Shown here: positions 9,085-18,123 of the stretch, piece after piece
Layout: each line of letters starts with the position of its first letter
How positions within the stretch are numbered: the first letter of the stretch is position 1
Source: Lewinellaceae bacterium
Lineage (GTDB): Bacteria; Bacteroidota; Bacteroidia; Chitinophagales; Saprospiraceae
Length of the DNA stretch: 64,000 nt
Assembly: GCA_020636025.1 (NCBI GenBank)
Contig: JACJYQ010000005.1
Span: 124,001 to 188,000, forward strand
Direction of reading: 5' to 3'
Notes under the pieces: generated by a model
The model's database searches: none
The model's input: the letters and a program-made list of their open reading frames with translations, nothing else
Told to the model about the DNA's origin: nothing
Position numbers and translations under genes: made by a program

Positions 9085-10368
9085 TCAATTCCGGCTGCTA
9101 TTCAGCGTTAAGCCTCCCATCAACCTGTCATAACGGGCGCCAAATGGTCTGAAATAGGTAAGAATGGTGTAATTGTTACCCGTTTCATACCAGTTTCCTT
9201 CAAAACCTTCGGGGTCCAGTTGGCTGGTCTGATGATCATACATTACGTATGCGTAATTGTAATACCCCTGCTTGAGAAAGGCTTCACAATAATACATACT
9301 GGCTTCATGGCTATATTTCATCAGGAATTCGGGTTTTAATTGCCAGTCAGTAAGCTCCCCGAACACATACACATCGGCATCTTCCAGCGGCAAATTCTGT
9401 TTTAAGGAAAACAGCACCGAAGCATAATCGCACTGCAACATGGTTTGATTGTAATTCTGATTGCCGATAAAGAAGCCTCCATCCAGATCGGCCAGGTACG
9501 TGTAGGTTTTATCGGCTCTCGATTCATCTGTGCCCAGCGTCACTTCATAGTAAGTAGGTTTCTCCGTAATGATCTTAATGCCTTCCCCCCGATAATCGAA
9601 GGTTCTCATATCAAAATACCTGTATTCCTTTCCGGCCGGAAAGGTCACAACGTCCTGAAAGTCAAACGATAACGACTCCCCTCTGGTAAACACCGGCTTC
9701 AGGGGACCAATGGCATTATCCCAGCGTCCGTTTTGGAGTACAAATACGTTTACATCGTTCTGCGGGTTGGAAATCCGCATGTTTTTGGGGATAACCGAAA
9801 AATCTATTTCATGCCAGCCATTTCGTTTTTCTACCTTGGTGGTAGGAACAAAATCTGCTGTAATGCCCCACTGTCGTTCCACCACCATAAAACGCCGGGT
9901 GATGACCAATTTGTCGTCATCATCTTTGTCGAAGACTCTGAGTACATAATTTCCCGAAACCAGCCAGCGCATATTTCGGTTTGGCAAACCAAGCTTGTAA
10001 TGGGTGTAAGGCATCAGCGTATTAAAGGAGTTCGTGATGTCTGTGATCCTGTCTTCCGTAAAGCCATCGATGTATTCATTGTTATCCAGTTCGGAAGGTT
10101 CCCAGTCGCTATTGCAGTGAACGAGAGAATAGCCATAGTCGCGCATATCATCGCCCAAATGATCGAATTCCAGCAATAACGCGCCACCGGAAGCTCTCAG
10201 ATCGACCAGGGGAAGGGAACTGGCAGATCGCAATTGTACGGCATAAATGTCCAGATCAAATACGTAATTGTAGGTTTGGGCCGCTATTGGAACCCGGCTA
10301 AACAATGTTACAACCAGACATGTAGTAAGTATCGAAATTGATCTGTTTTTCAAGGATATACAATTCAC
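9085..10368 (-). CDS. T9SS plug-type protein (DUF5103)
   Basis: 427 residues with a leader (KNRSISILTTCLVVTLFSRV) and signal peptidase-like site near AAQ. The body matches the DUF5103 family: LRASGGALLLEFDHLGDD, GYSLVHCNSDWEPSELDNNEYIDGF split over 100-140, and NYVLRVFDKDD. A DUF5103 protein is the Plug that closes the periplasmic/lateral side of the SprA translocon in Flavobacterium, so a periplasmic role in type IX secretion is inferred. Start is GTG at 10368; no better ATG lies upstream in frame. It is transcribed divergently from the GH97 gene and converges with gmhA with zero spacing. Confidence 0.8.
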   Translation of the reverse strand: MNCISLKNRSISILTTCLVVTLFSRVPIAAQTYNYVFDLDIYAVQLRSASSLPLVDLRASGGALLLEFDHLGDDMRDYGYSLVHCNSDWEPSELDNNEYIDGFTEDRITDITNSFNTLMPYTHYKLGLPNRNMRWLVSGNYVLRVFDKDDDDKLVITRRFMVVERQWGITADFVPTTKVEKRNGWHEIDFSVIPKNMRISNPQNDVNVFVLQNGRWDNAIGPLKPVFTRGESLSFDFQDVVTFPAGKEYRYFDMRTFDYRGEGIKIITEKPTYYEVTLGTDESRADKTYTYLADLDGGFFIGNQNYNQTMLQCDYASVLFSLKQNLPLEDADVYVFGELTDWQLKPEFLMKYSHEASMYYCEAFLKQGYYNYAYVMYDHQTSQLDPEGFEGNWYETGNNYTILTYFRPFGARYDRLMGGLTLNSSRN

Positions 10369-10514
10369 AAATAATGAGTTTAAAGTTTAGTGCTTTGACA
10401 ATTTAACATAGATTAATGTCAGTTACACCTGATAAAATGGACATTCTACGATTTAAATTGTTTCATTTTCAGCCTTTTCAGTTGCTTTGCACAAATTTTA
10501 ATTTTCGTTTAAAA

Positions 10515-12608
10515 ATGAGAAAGCAGTTCATTTTCCTTTTTGCCTTATTAATCAGTTCAAACGCCTTGCTGGCTCAGGTTTTTTCTGAAGTAGTGAAATC
10601 TCCTGATGGAAAAGTTCAGGCAACCGTCACTTTTGATAAAAAGAGAGGCAATGCAAGTTACAAAGTACGGTACAAAGGAAAAGAGATTATCAAGGAATCA
10701 AAACTCGGTTTAAAGGTTCGAGGAGAGTATTTATACACGGGAATGGTCATGTTGGGAAGTCATACCGCCACTCAAAAAGGCACCTGGAAACCTGTTTGGG
10801 GCGAAACGGAAGAAATTGAGGAGCATTATAATGAACTGACTCTTGAGCTGAAAGATGCGCTCAAACTAAAAATGAACATCGTGTTCCGGGTGTTTAATGA
10901 CGGGGTTGGTTTCCGATATGAATTTCCCGATACCAAACAGGTTGGCTTGATATCCGTGCTTCAGGATGCCACTGTCTTTAATATGGCAGAAGATTTTGAA
11001 ACATGGTGGGCGCCCAGCGACTGGGATTCAAATGAACACACTTATTCCCACACAAAGATCAGCGAGATAGATGCCACTAAATATTTGTCTGACATTGAGC
11101 CCTTCAACCAGCACATTGTAGATGTAAAAGCGGTGCAAACACCAGTGACCATGCAGAGCGGTTCAGGCGTGTGTGTATCAATAGCAGAAGCTGCTCTTGC
11201 CGATTTTGGCGCACTTCACCTCAAAGCCGATTCTTCGGGGCATAATTTCACAGCTTTTGTGATTCCCGGCATCAATCCTGAAATAGCAACAGTAAATGGC
11301 TTGCCTTTTAAAATGCCCTGGCGTGCCATTCTCCTCAGTCCGGATGCTGCAGGCTTGCTTACCAATCACCTGATTCTCAACCTGAACGAACCCTGTAAAA
11401 TCAAGGGTGACCTTTCCTGGATAAAGCCACAGAAATATGTCGGCATCTGGTGGGAATTGCACATTGGCAAATCCGGATGGAATTACCGGGAGGCGGACGG
11501 AAAGCCAAACCCAAGGCACGGAGCCAACACAGAAAATGTAAAACACTACATTGACTTTGCGGCCAAAAACGGATTTGACGGGGTGCTGGTGGAAGGCTGG
11601 AATGAAGGCTGGGATAAATGGTTTAATACAAACAAGGCAGAGTTGTTTGACTTTACAAAGCCCTATCCCGATTATGACATGCCGGAAATAAGCCGCTATG
11701 CTGCGGAAAAAGGCGTCAAGATCATTGTTCACCACGAAACAGGCGCCGCAGTACCCAGTTATGAGCAACAAATGGATTCCGCTTATAACTATCTAAGGTC
11801 TTTTGGATTTAATACGATCAAAACCGGATATGTGGGACATTTATTTCCAAAAGGTGAATGGCATGACGGGCAGCGTATGGTTAACCACTACAACACTGTA
11901 CTTGAAAAAGCCGCCGATCATCAAATTATGGTGTGTGCTCACGAGCCCGTTCGCCCAAGCGGCATGCACCGCACCTGGCCAAATTTTATGGCCTGTGAAG
12001 CCGCCCGCGGACAGGAATTCAACGCCTGGAGCAAAGGAAATGACCCAAGTCACGAACTCACGCTGATCTTTACCCGACTGCTTGGTGGACCCATGGATTA
12101 TACACCGGGCATTTTTCAGATCGATCTGAACCAATTTGATGCTGCCAAAAAGGAAAGAGTGCACACAACCGTGGCCAAGCAATTGGCGCTGTATGTAACG
12201 CTTTATTCTCCACTACAAATGGCTGCGGATCTCCCGGAGAATTACGAAAAACGACCCGATGTTTTTCAGTTTATCAAAGATGTGCCTGTTGATTGGTCGG
12301 AAACCAGGATTCTCAATGCTGCCATTGGCGATTATGTAACTACCGCCAGGAGACAAAAAAACGCTGGAGACTGGTATATCGGCAGTATGACTGATGAAAC
12401 GCCGAGGGATATGAAGATCAAACTGGACTTTCTGGAATCGAAAAAGCAATACGAGGCTACGATTTATGAAGACGGTCCGGATGCCGGCTATAACAAGAAT
12501 CCTTACCCAGTCAACATCAGAAAGGAAACGGTTAAAAAGGGTTCAAAAATTAATTATCATCTGGCTTCCGGAGGTGGTTGCGCAATCTCTATAAAGGAAA
12601 TTAAATAG
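10515..12608 (+). CDS. Glycoside hydrolase family 97 (SusB-type alpha-glucosidase)
   Basis: About 697 residues from ATG 10515, chosen because MRKQFIFLFALLISSNALLAQ is a clean signal peptide; the frame is open further up but without sense. GH97 enzymes hydrolyse alpha-linked glucose or galactose in the periplasm. Key segments: N-terminal beta-sandwich, then YVGIWWELHIGKSGW, HHETGA near residue 407, GFNTIKTGYVG, CAHEPVRPSGMHRTWPN near 475, and CEAARGQEFN near 495. The three Glu residues of the HHE, AHE and CEAARG motifs correspond to the catalytic set of inverting SusB, and the Asp nucleophile motif of retaining alpha-galactosidases is absent, so an inverting alpha-glucosidase is most likely. 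A TA-rich element at 10499-10507 leaves a leader of under 10 bases. Confidence 0.9.
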   Translation: MRKQFIFLFALLISSNALLAQVFSEVVKSPDGKVQATVTFDKKRGNASYKVRYKGKEIIKESKLGLKVRGEYLYTGMVMLGSHTATQKGTWKPVWGETEEIEEHYNELTLELKDALKLKMNIVFRVFNDGVGFRYEFPDTKQVGLISVLQDATVFNMAEDFETWWAPSDWDSNEHTYSHTKISEIDATKYLSDIEPFNQHIVDVKAVQTPVTMQSGSGVCVSIAEAALADFGALHLKADSSGHNFTAFVIPGINPEIATVNGLPFKMPWRAILLSPDAAGLLTNHLILNLNEPCKIKGDLSWIKPQKYVGIWWELHIGKSGWNYREADGKPNPRHGANTENVKHYIDFAAKNGFDGVLVEGWNEGWDKWFNTNKAELFDFTKPYPDYDMPEISRYAAEKGVKIIVHHETGAAVPSYEQQMDSAYNYLRSFGFNTIKTGYVGHLFPKGEWHDGQRMVNHYNTVLEKAADHQIMVCAHEPVRPSGMHRTWPNFMACEAARGQEFNAWSKGNDPSHELTLIFTRLLGGPMDYTPGIFQIDLNQFDAAKKERVHTTVAKQLALYVTLYSPLQMAADLPENYEKRPDVFQFIKDVPVDWSETRILNAAIGDYVTTARRQKNAGDWYIGSMTDETPRDMKIKLDFLESKKQYEATIYEDGPDAGYNKNPYPVNIRKETVKKGSKINYHLASGGGCAISIKEIK

Positions 12609-12703
12609 ACAGAAAAGGAATGGCCTGCCCCACCAACAGGTAAGGCAAGCCTCAGTGAAAAATCACCATCCTTGATCCGGATCATACAGCACCTAGGTGC
12701 CGC

Positions 12704-13972
12704 TTAGTGGATCAGTAACTGACGGGTAATGGTTCCCCGGTTTGTCTGTATATCCACCCAATAAGGGCCTGCTGGCAGTGAGGTCAACTGGAAGTTGATT
12801 TCATGCTGGCCTTTTTCCTGTAGATTTATTGATTCCGTATACGCGATCTTGCCGTGTACATCCAAAATATTGATATTGACTGATGATTTGCTTTCCAGCG
12901 TATAATTGATTTTGACAAGGTCAGTTGCCGGATTTGGGAACATGGAAAAAGCAGAAACTGCAAGTGATGGCTCTCTTGAACCTGTACTTGTTTCCAACTT
13001 TAACACGCGACCGGAAGCCAACTCAGAGACATAAAGATTCCCTTCTGCATCCATGGCCAGTCCAGGTACCAGATTCAGATTTCCTGCTACCACTTCCTGT
13101 TCACCATTTGCCTTTATGCGAATCACTTTAGCTGAATTTGCTTCAAAATCAAAGATATTCAGATCGAAACGTCCAAACTGCACCACATACAAATCACCGG
13201 TATTTTCGTCCAGCAACATATCAGTTAGCAAAGTCAAACCGGTAGCGTAAGTGCTGACATTCCCATTTGCATCAACATTGAAAACAGAGGCTGCACCATC
13301 CAGGAATGGAAATCCTGTTAGCTGGCACACATAGAAACCACCACCTGGCTTGGCTACAATCCGTGTAGGCACAGCATCCGAAAAAGGCGGGCCAAATGGC
13401 AAGGGATTGGTAATTACCGGAAATGTAGCAAAGGTCGACATCTGCCCATTGACATCCGATTTGATGATGGCATTGGCGGCGGCATCAGCCACATAGACAT
13501 TGCCGGCAGCATCCAGAGCCATGGTATATGGATCGCTTTCAATAAAATTATGGGCAATGGCGTACGCAGCTACTTCAAGAGTTCCCAGCGTATCAGAAAC
13601 AGTCAGCGGGATGCTTACCCCCGGAGTGAAACCCGACACATCAAAATTCAATACCTGGCCGGTAACACCTTCGGTGAGTCCAAATTTACCATTTCCCAGA
13701 TCGCAAGTGTGCCAGGGGCCTACATTTTCCTGACTAATGGTGTCGAAAACGGAAGGTAGACCTACCACAACTGGCAAGGGTGTGCCATTTGAATCCAGAA
13801 TGGAAACCGCCCCGTCATTAAATCCGTATCCGGATTCAACCACCCACAAGCGGTTTTGGGAATCAAAGCGGATACCTGTTGGTAACCTAAGGTTCTCTGC
13901 CACTACAGTATAGGTTTGTGCCTGAGTGATTTGTGCAAGTATAAGCAAGCTAAGAAGGATAATGTTTTTCAT
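12704..13972 (-). CDS. ScyD/ScyE-like secreted beta-propeller with T9SS tail
   Basis: 422 residues: signal peptide (MKNIILLSLLILAQITQAQ), a body of NHL/SMP-like propeller blades (LPTGIRFDSQNRLWVVESG, DPYTMALDAAGNVYVADAAA, VPGLAMDAEGNLYVSEL) and a T9SS type A sorting tail from about 345 (FPNPATDLVKINYTL ... ITRQLLIH). The ScyD/ScyE label is given to this fold in many bacteria; no scytonemin pathway is present, and I would read it only as an exported sugar- or lactone-binding/hydrolysing propeller. It is the last gene of a minus-strand set with a 41-aa membrane peptide and a di-heme cytochrome c. Confidence 0.85.
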   Translation of the reverse strand: MKNIILLSLLILAQITQAQTYTVVAENLRLPTGIRFDSQNRLWVVESGYGFNDGAVSILDSNGTPLPVVVGLPSVFDTISQENVGPWHTCDLGNGKFGLTEGVTGQVLNFDVSGFTPGVSIPLTVSDTLGTLEVAAYAIAHNFIESDPYTMALDAAGNVYVADAAANAIIKSDVNGQMSTFATFPVITNPLPFGPPFSDAVPTRIVAKPGGGFYVCQLTGFPFLDGAASVFNVDANGNVSTYATGLTLLTDMLLDENTGDLYVVQFGRFDLNIFDFEANSAKVIRIKANGEQEVVAGNLNLVPGLAMDAEGNLYVSELASGRVLKLETSTGSREPSLAVSAFSMFPNPATDLVKINYTLESKSSVNINILDVHGKIAYTESINLQEKGQHEINFQLTSLPAGPYWVDIQTNRGTITRQLLIH

Positions 13973-14018
13973 TATTGTAGATTGGATTTGTAATTAAAAT
14001 CGTTGGTTTGAGTTTTCC

Positions 14019-14144
14019 TTACAGATCATCGAATCGCTTCACTGAAAGATCTTTAAGGCTTTGTTTTGCCCGAAACAAGGTGACTATACCCGCACAGGCA
14101 GCCACTGTCCCGATGGACAACAGAATAATTTCGATAGGATTCAT
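14019..14144 (-). CDS. 41-residue membrane peptide in cytochrome operon
   Basis: ATG 14144 to TAA 14019, starting 11 bases after the cytochrome c stop and ending 46 bases before the ScyD-like start. The product has one N-terminal hydrophobic helix (PIEIILLSIGTVAACAGIVTLF) and a basic, polar tail (RAKQSLKDLSVKRFDDL), the composition of a real small membrane protein. No family recognised. Its position suggests co-transcription with, and perhaps anchoring or assembly of, the cytochrome; that is inference. Confidence 0.55.
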   Translation of the reverse strand: MNPIEIILLSIGTVAACAGIVTLFRAKQSLKDLSVKRFDDL

Positions 14145-14155
14145 GGTGTTTGATT

Positions 14156-15058
14156 TTATTTGCTGAGATCAGCAGTTTCCATTTTGGGAAGAGACATCAG
14201 GTAGGTATAAATGGCCTGTAATTGGTCGTCTTCGAGCGTTCCAATGCTTTTCCAGGGCATAAACTCTCCGTTCAGGTCTTTACCCATTGGGGTAGAGCCC
14301 GTTCTCATGGTTTTAATAAAGCCATCTTCACCCCAGGAAGGCAGGCTGCCGCCGGGGGTCAGGTTCGGTCCGGGGGGTGCTTCAGGATTTGGGTCTTTAC
14401 CACCGTTCAGTTCTGGACCGTGGCAAGTACGGCAGCCTCCGACTTTCACCAGATAGTTACCGTAGTCAGCGGTTGCACCTCTTTCGGGTGCTGTGTGTGA
14501 TGGCGCATTGTGATCGATGGTTTCTGCATTCAGCACGTCACCAAAAGCCCCTGTTTGAACAAGGATATTGCAGAGCAGGGTTGTTTTCGGAAGCACCCAG
14601 TTCGATTCCACCGGTGGAAGGGTTTTCAGATAGGCGATCATCTGCCCCATGTGCTCATCGCTGAAATACTGAAAATCGCTGGCAGGCATGATAAACAATG
14701 GTCGTTTGTCACCTCCAATACCATGCCTGATGGCCCGATCCCAATCCAGATCCGAATTGGTTTTTCCAACACCACCAGGGGTGAGGTTGGGGGCATTTAT
14801 GGTTCCCAAATCGTCGGTAACAAAGAATTCCGTTCCACCCAGGTCATCGCCATGGCAAGTGGTACACATGGCGGTTACGAGATTTTTACCAGAAGCAATG
14901 GAGGCTGAATCAGTTGGGATATTGATGGCTCGGGGTTGTATGTCGTATTTTTTAGCAAACCTGCTTTTGGCAGCGCTGTTTAAATAAAAGGCAGTTCCAA
15001 GGGCTATAATGATCAGGGACAGGATGACAATACCTATCCATTTGAATGCTTTTTTCAT
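14156..15058 (-). CDS. Membrane-anchored di-heme cytochrome c
   Basis: About 300 residues from ATG 15058 (an in-frame ATG at 15076 is possible; the later one directly precedes the basic KK and the helix). N-terminal anchor: KWIGIVILSLIIIALGTAFYL. Two c-type heme sites are visible, CTTCH and CRTCH, each with downstream Met candidates, in two cytochrome-c domains with the GKNLVTAMCTTCHGDDLGG and GNYLVKVGGCRTCHGPELNGG patterns. It resembles the cytochrome subunits of periplasmic dehydrogenases (alcohol/sorbosone type). Electron donor is unknown; the neighbouring ScyD-like propeller could be a partner. First gene of the three-gene minus set after a terminator at 15082-15115. Confidence 0.88.
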   Translation of the reverse strand: MKKAFKWIGIVILSLIIIALGTAFYLNSAAKSRFAKKYDIQPRAINIPTDSASIASGKNLVTAMCTTCHGDDLGGTEFFVTDDLGTINAPNLTPGGVGKTNSDLDWDRAIRHGIGGDKRPLFIMPASDFQYFSDEHMGQMIAYLKTLPPVESNWVLPKTTLLCNILVQTGAFGDVLNAETIDHNAPSHTAPERGATADYGNYLVKVGGCRTCHGPELNGGKDPNPEAPPGPNLTPGGSLPSWGEDGFIKTMRTGSTPMGKDLNGEFMPWKSIGTLEDDQLQAIYTYLMSLPKMETADLSK

Positions 15059-15081
15059 GATGGTTGGATTTTTCAACTTTC

Positions 15082-15115
15082 AAAAAAATGCTCCGGAGAG
15101 TTGCCTCCCCGGAGC
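15082..15115 (-). terminator. Intrinsic terminator after NTF2-like gene
   Basis: On the minus strand GCTCCGG, an 11-base loop and CCGGAGC are followed by A and seven T. It separates the NTF2-like gene (stop 15133) from the cytochrome operon (start 15058), so these are probably separate transcription units. Confidence 0.8.
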
Positions 15116-15132
15116 AAGGGAATTGCTTTTTC

Positions 15133-15633
15133 TTACTGGCCTTCAGGCATTTGCATAACAGGCACCATGGCATCGAGCTCAATTTTCCACTGACCGTTGC
15201 TTTTTTTAACAACCCCAACTCCCTGGGATTTTCCACCAAGTTGTTGTCCGCCCATTTTAATATCGGCTTCTGTATCAAAAGAAAACAGCGCTACATCTTT
15301 TGTGAGCATTCGAACCTTTACATTACCAAAAGTGAAGCTTGGTTTTTCGTCGGTCATTTTCATGAAAGCATCCCAACTTTCTTTCAGGGCTGGTAATCCA
15401 TAAGTGATAGAGCCTGTAGGATCAACTTCCGCAGCATTTTCGCTGTAAGCTGCCCATGCGGTATCGTCATCACCAGCGGTAAATGCCGTAAAAGACTTGT
15501 GGATAAAATTGTGTACTTCTTTTGCTTCACTTGAGGCAGATTTAGCATCTACCCAGGCAGTGGTTTGGGCATTCATTTGTGCTGCAAAAGTGAAAGCAAC
15601 AATCAGGGCAAAGGATTTAATCAAGTTTGTCAT
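15133..15633 (-). CDS. Exported NTF2/SnoaL-like protein (DUF4440 type)
   Basis: 166 residues from ATG 15633, chosen because MTNLIKSFALIVAFTFAAQMNAQ is a signal peptide. The mature part has the cone-shaped NTF2-like pattern: VHNFIHKSFTAFTAGDDDTAWAAYSENA, GLPALKESWDAFMKM, then beta strands ending GVGVVKKSNGQWKIELDAMVPV. Members range from ketosteroid isomerase-like enzymes to binding proteins; no catalytic Asp/His set can be assigned, so function stays open. It ends at a strong terminator and has a repeat-filled 785-base region upstream. Confidence 0.8.
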   Translation of the reverse strand: MTNLIKSFALIVAFTFAAQMNAQTTAWVDAKSASSEAKEVHNFIHKSFTAFTAGDDDTAWAAYSENAAEVDPTGSITYGLPALKESWDAFMKMTDEKPSFTFGNVKVRMLTKDVALFSFDTEADIKMGGQQLGGKSQGVGVVKKSNGQWKIELDAMVPVMQMPEGQ

Positions 15634-15932
15634 AATGGTCAAGAATTTAGAATGGTGAAAGAGAAAGTAAATGGTTGAAAGACTTTCTCCTGGGTTTTCA
15701 TTGTTGGCAATGAGTGTTTTACAGGATGTTTCCGTCAACAATTTTGATAGCACAAAGGTGGGGCTGCCGCCGGGCCGGAATGACGAGCAGAGTTGCGTAA
15801 TCGCACTACGCAGATGTGCGTATTTTCTGGATTTCCGATATCCGATTTGTTCGATATCCGAATTCCGAATGGATTGGAGATTTAATTTTGGTGACTATTG
15901 CCTGTTAACCAGAACAGGTATTGTGACAATTA

Positions 15933-15958
15933 ATTTCGCGCAGAATTTACGCAGATTT
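15933..15958 (+). repeat. CGCAGA/TTTACGCAGATT dispersed repeat, copy 1
   Basis: ATTTCGCGCAGAATTTACGC followed by AGATTT. A nearly identical sequence is present in reverse orientation at 36003-36028 in another intergenic region, 20 kb away, which marks it as a dispersed element and not chance. Confidence 0.6.
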
Positions 15959-16224
15959 GGTTTCGCAGATTCGACGCAGATTTTGGAAACCCGGATAATT
16001 TATTCGCCGCTCGTGGTGTTTCCGCAGGAACACCACCAGCAAACGGCAACGTGGAAGGAAATGATTTAAAAATAGATGTTGGTGTAGAAATGGAAACAAG
16101 CCCAGTCAATAATCAATTTTTAACAAGGTGATTCCAATCGACATTCTACAAATTGACTTTACGGATATTGTACAGTAAGCCATTTTGCTACTCTGGTTAC
16201 TGAATAGCGTTGGTTTTAACTTAA

Positions 16225-16295
16225 TCGTCGGACAGCTGGGAGCTGTCTGACGATAGGCGCTAGTGGTCAGATGGCTCCCAGCCGTCCGACCACTA
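16225..16295. repeat. Pair of REP-like hairpins (GTCGGACAGCTGGGAGC family)
   Basis: First hairpin 16225-16253: TCGTCGGACAGCT, loop GGG, near-complement AGCTGTCTGACGA. Second 16261-16295: TAGTGGTCAGATGGCT, loop CCC, AGCCGTCCGACCACTA. The second contains GCTCCCAGCCGTCCGAC, which is an inverted copy (one mismatch) of GTCGGACAGCTGGGAGC in the first. Two head-to-head palindromes of this kind look like a bacterial REP doublet. Confidence 0.65.
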
Positions 16296-16418
16296 AGTAA
16301 ATCGAATACCAATACTGCATTCTGATACAATACTGTACAATATGCGGATAGTCAGATTCTACAATCAAATCAGAAATCGGAAATCGAACAAATCGAATAT
16401 CGAAAATCCGGTACACTG

Positions 16419-17420
16419 TCAAAGGGAAAGGATCATACCTTCAGTAGCAAGCACAAATCCGGCATCCTGCACAGCTTTTTGAGCATTCAGATCCCACAGG
16501 AGAGGGTTGGTATGATTGAAATGGATGAAATGCAGTTTTTTCTTTTCAGCAGCGGGCTCATTGGCAAAAAGGTTCATTGTTTCTTCTACGAACGGGTGTG
16601 GAACCTCTGACATAGCACGGCCCTGCAATTCTCCGTCTTTATAAAATGTAGCATCCAGCAATGCATAGTCTGCTGTTTTTACCTGCTCCACGATGTTATG
16701 CTGCCATTTTTCCCATTTATCAATGTCAGGTATAAACAGCATCTTTTTATTTGGGCCATTTATTTGAAAACCAACCGTTTCGGAAAACTCATCGCGGTGG
16801 GGAACTAAAAAAGGAGTTATACTCAATCGCTCTGTAAGCCGCACACTGCTGTCGGCAACCAATGCCTCAAGTTGAATATTCTGTAATTCAACCAGCTGAC
16901 TCCAGGGGCCATTGCTTCGCAAAAAAGTATCCATACGGGGCATTGCCCAAACGGGAACATTTTTGCTTCCCATGACTTCCCGGCCCAATTGCATGAGCCC
17001 TGCGTAATGACCTATATGGGCATGGGTCAGAAAAATACCATCCGGAACGCGTTTATCCTGGCAAGCCGCAACATCCTGCAAAAGATACCATTGTTCGGCA
17101 AAGGCAGGACTGGCTTCCAATATGTATGTCTTTCCCGCTTGTGGATCAACAAGCCCCAAACAAACCGGGGACTCTGCATTTCCCGCTCCTGAATGTACCA
17201 ATTCACAGCACTGCCTTCTGCAGCCGGCATGTGGGTATCCGCCGTCCTGGGCGATTCCGAGTACTACGATGTAACACTGATCCTGTGGAACGGCAACTGT
17301 CTTGTTTGTTGGGGATTCCCGATTGTTAGAGCAATGAAGTTGCAGGAATAGCAGGCCTGATACTGCAAGCCATTGATAAGGTTTTAGTCGAAACACCTTG
17401 CTTATGCTGTTAAATAACAT
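16419..17420 (-). CDS. PqqB-like metallo-beta-lactamase-fold lipoprotein
   Basis: 333 residues. Lipoprotein leader ending LLFLQLHC (Cys30). The body follows the PqqB-like metallo-beta-lactamase pattern: GIAQDGGYPHAGCRRQCC, LEASPAFAEQW, FLTHAHIGHYAG, VPHRDEFSETVGF, PDIDKWEKW, and HFNHTNPLL. The HxHxDH zinc signature is altered to HAHIGH, as in other PqqB-like proteins. PqqB proper hydroxylates a Tyr-derived intermediate of pyrroloquinoline quinone; no other pqq gene is here and this copy is exported, so a different hydrolase or oxygenase role is likely. Start is one base after the response regulator stop, so it is the third gene of a two-component operon. Confidence 0.8.
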   Translation of the reverse strand: MLFNSISKVFRLKPYQWLAVSGLLFLQLHCSNNRESPTNKTVAVPQDQCYIVVLGIAQDGGYPHAGCRRQCCELVHSGAGNAESPVCLGLVDPQAGKTYILEASPAFAEQWYLLQDVAACQDKRVPDGIFLTHAHIGHYAGLMQLGREVMGSKNVPVWAMPRMDTFLRSNGPWSQLVELQNIQLEALVADSSVRLTERLSITPFLVPHRDEFSETVGFQINGPNKKMLFIPDIDKWEKWQHNIVEQVKTADYALLDATFYKDGELQGRAMSEVPHPFVEETMNLFANEPAAEKKKLHFIHFNHTNPLLWDLNAQKAVQDAGFVLATEGMILSL

Positions 17421-17421
17421 C

Positions 17422-18060
17422 TCAAATCAATTTGTGCTGTATGGCAAATTGAATCAGACCGGCAATTCCTTTAACATCCAGTTTCTGAATGATGTTATTT
17501 CGGTGTGTATCAACAGTACGAGGACTGATAAACAATTGCTTGCCAATTTCGGTGCTGCTGTTGCCCTGAGCTACCAGTTTAAGGATTTCTATTTCGCGTT
17601 CGGACAGCTGCGTCAGTTTCGAATTATCAGAACCCGGTGGTGACTTTAATAGGGTTAGTGCTACTTCACTGGAAAAATAAGTTTCACCCGCAGCCACTTT
17701 TCTGATGGCATCACTCAATTCGGAAATGGACGTGTTTTTAAACAGAAATCCGCTCACCCCTTTTTCAACGGCCTCTTCTATCAGTTCCTTGCTCTGCAAC
17801 ATAGTAAGCATGATGACTTTCACACCAAAAAAATCTTGTCTGATTTCTGTTGTGGCTTCCAGACCATTCATAAGCGGCATTTCATAATCTAAGAGGGCGA
17901 CATCCGGCTTGGTGCCATTTCGCATTAATTGCAGGGCCTCTTTGCCATTGGCCGCTTCGCCTACAATTTCAACAAACTCCAGTTCGCCCAGTAAGGCAAG
18001 AAATCCCTTCCTAACCAATTGATGATCATCAGCCAACAAAACTTTGATCTTTACATCCAT
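17422..18060 (-). CDS. NarL/LuxR-family response regulator
   Basis: 212 residues. Receiver domain 1-125 with acidic pocket D11-D12, phospho-acceptor D58 (ALLDYEMP), Thr/Ser near 87 and Lys near 108 (GFLFKNTS). C-terminal LuxR HTH from about 147: LSEREIEILKLVAQGNSSTEIGKQLFISPRTVDTH in two pieces, ending VKGIAGLIQFAIQHKLI. It follows the histidine kinase by 63 bases, making a cognate pair, and precedes the PqqB-like lipoprotein by one base. Confidence 0.95.
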   Translation of the reverse strand: MDVKIKVLLADDHQLVRKGFLALLGELEFVEIVGEAANGKEALQLMRNGTKPDVALLDYEMPLMNGLEATTEIRQDFFGVKVIMLTMLQSKELIEEAVEKGVSGFLFKNTSISELSDAIRKVAAGETYFSSEVALTLLKSPPGSDNSKLTQLSEREIEILKLVAQGNSSTEIGKQLFISPRTVDTHRNNIIQKLDVKGIAGLIQFAIQHKLI

Positions 18061-18123
18061 AAATCAATTCCTTTACATGTTCAAATGTAGAATATATCTG
18101 CGAACATGACGCTAAGGTTGAAA

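Larger units (their letters stand above)
15634..16418. other. Gene-free repeat block
   Basis: 785 bases without a credible gene: frames here have low-complexity, repeat-derived products. It holds, in order, TCCGATATCCGA-type words (15835-15870), a CGCAGATT-type repeat (15933-15985) with a relative at 36003-36028, an inverted repeat around 16010-16035 (GGTGTTTCCGCAGGAACACC), paired hairpins at 16225-16295, and at 16358-16410 a stretch (AAATCGGAAATCGAACAAATC) that is an inverted relative of the 15835-15870 words. Confidence 0.65.

Noticed and set aside
11178..11771. 197-codon minus-strand frame in the GH97 gene
   Set aside because: Opposite a strongly conserved enzyme core; composition is that of an antisense shadow.
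15671..16069. 132-codon frame in the repeat block
   Set aside because: Product derives from TCCGATATCCGA and CGCAGATT repeats; no homology pattern.
16419..17420. Evidence for PQQ biosynthesis
   Set aside because: Only a PqqB-like fold is present, as a lipoprotein; pqqA, C, D and E are not nearby.
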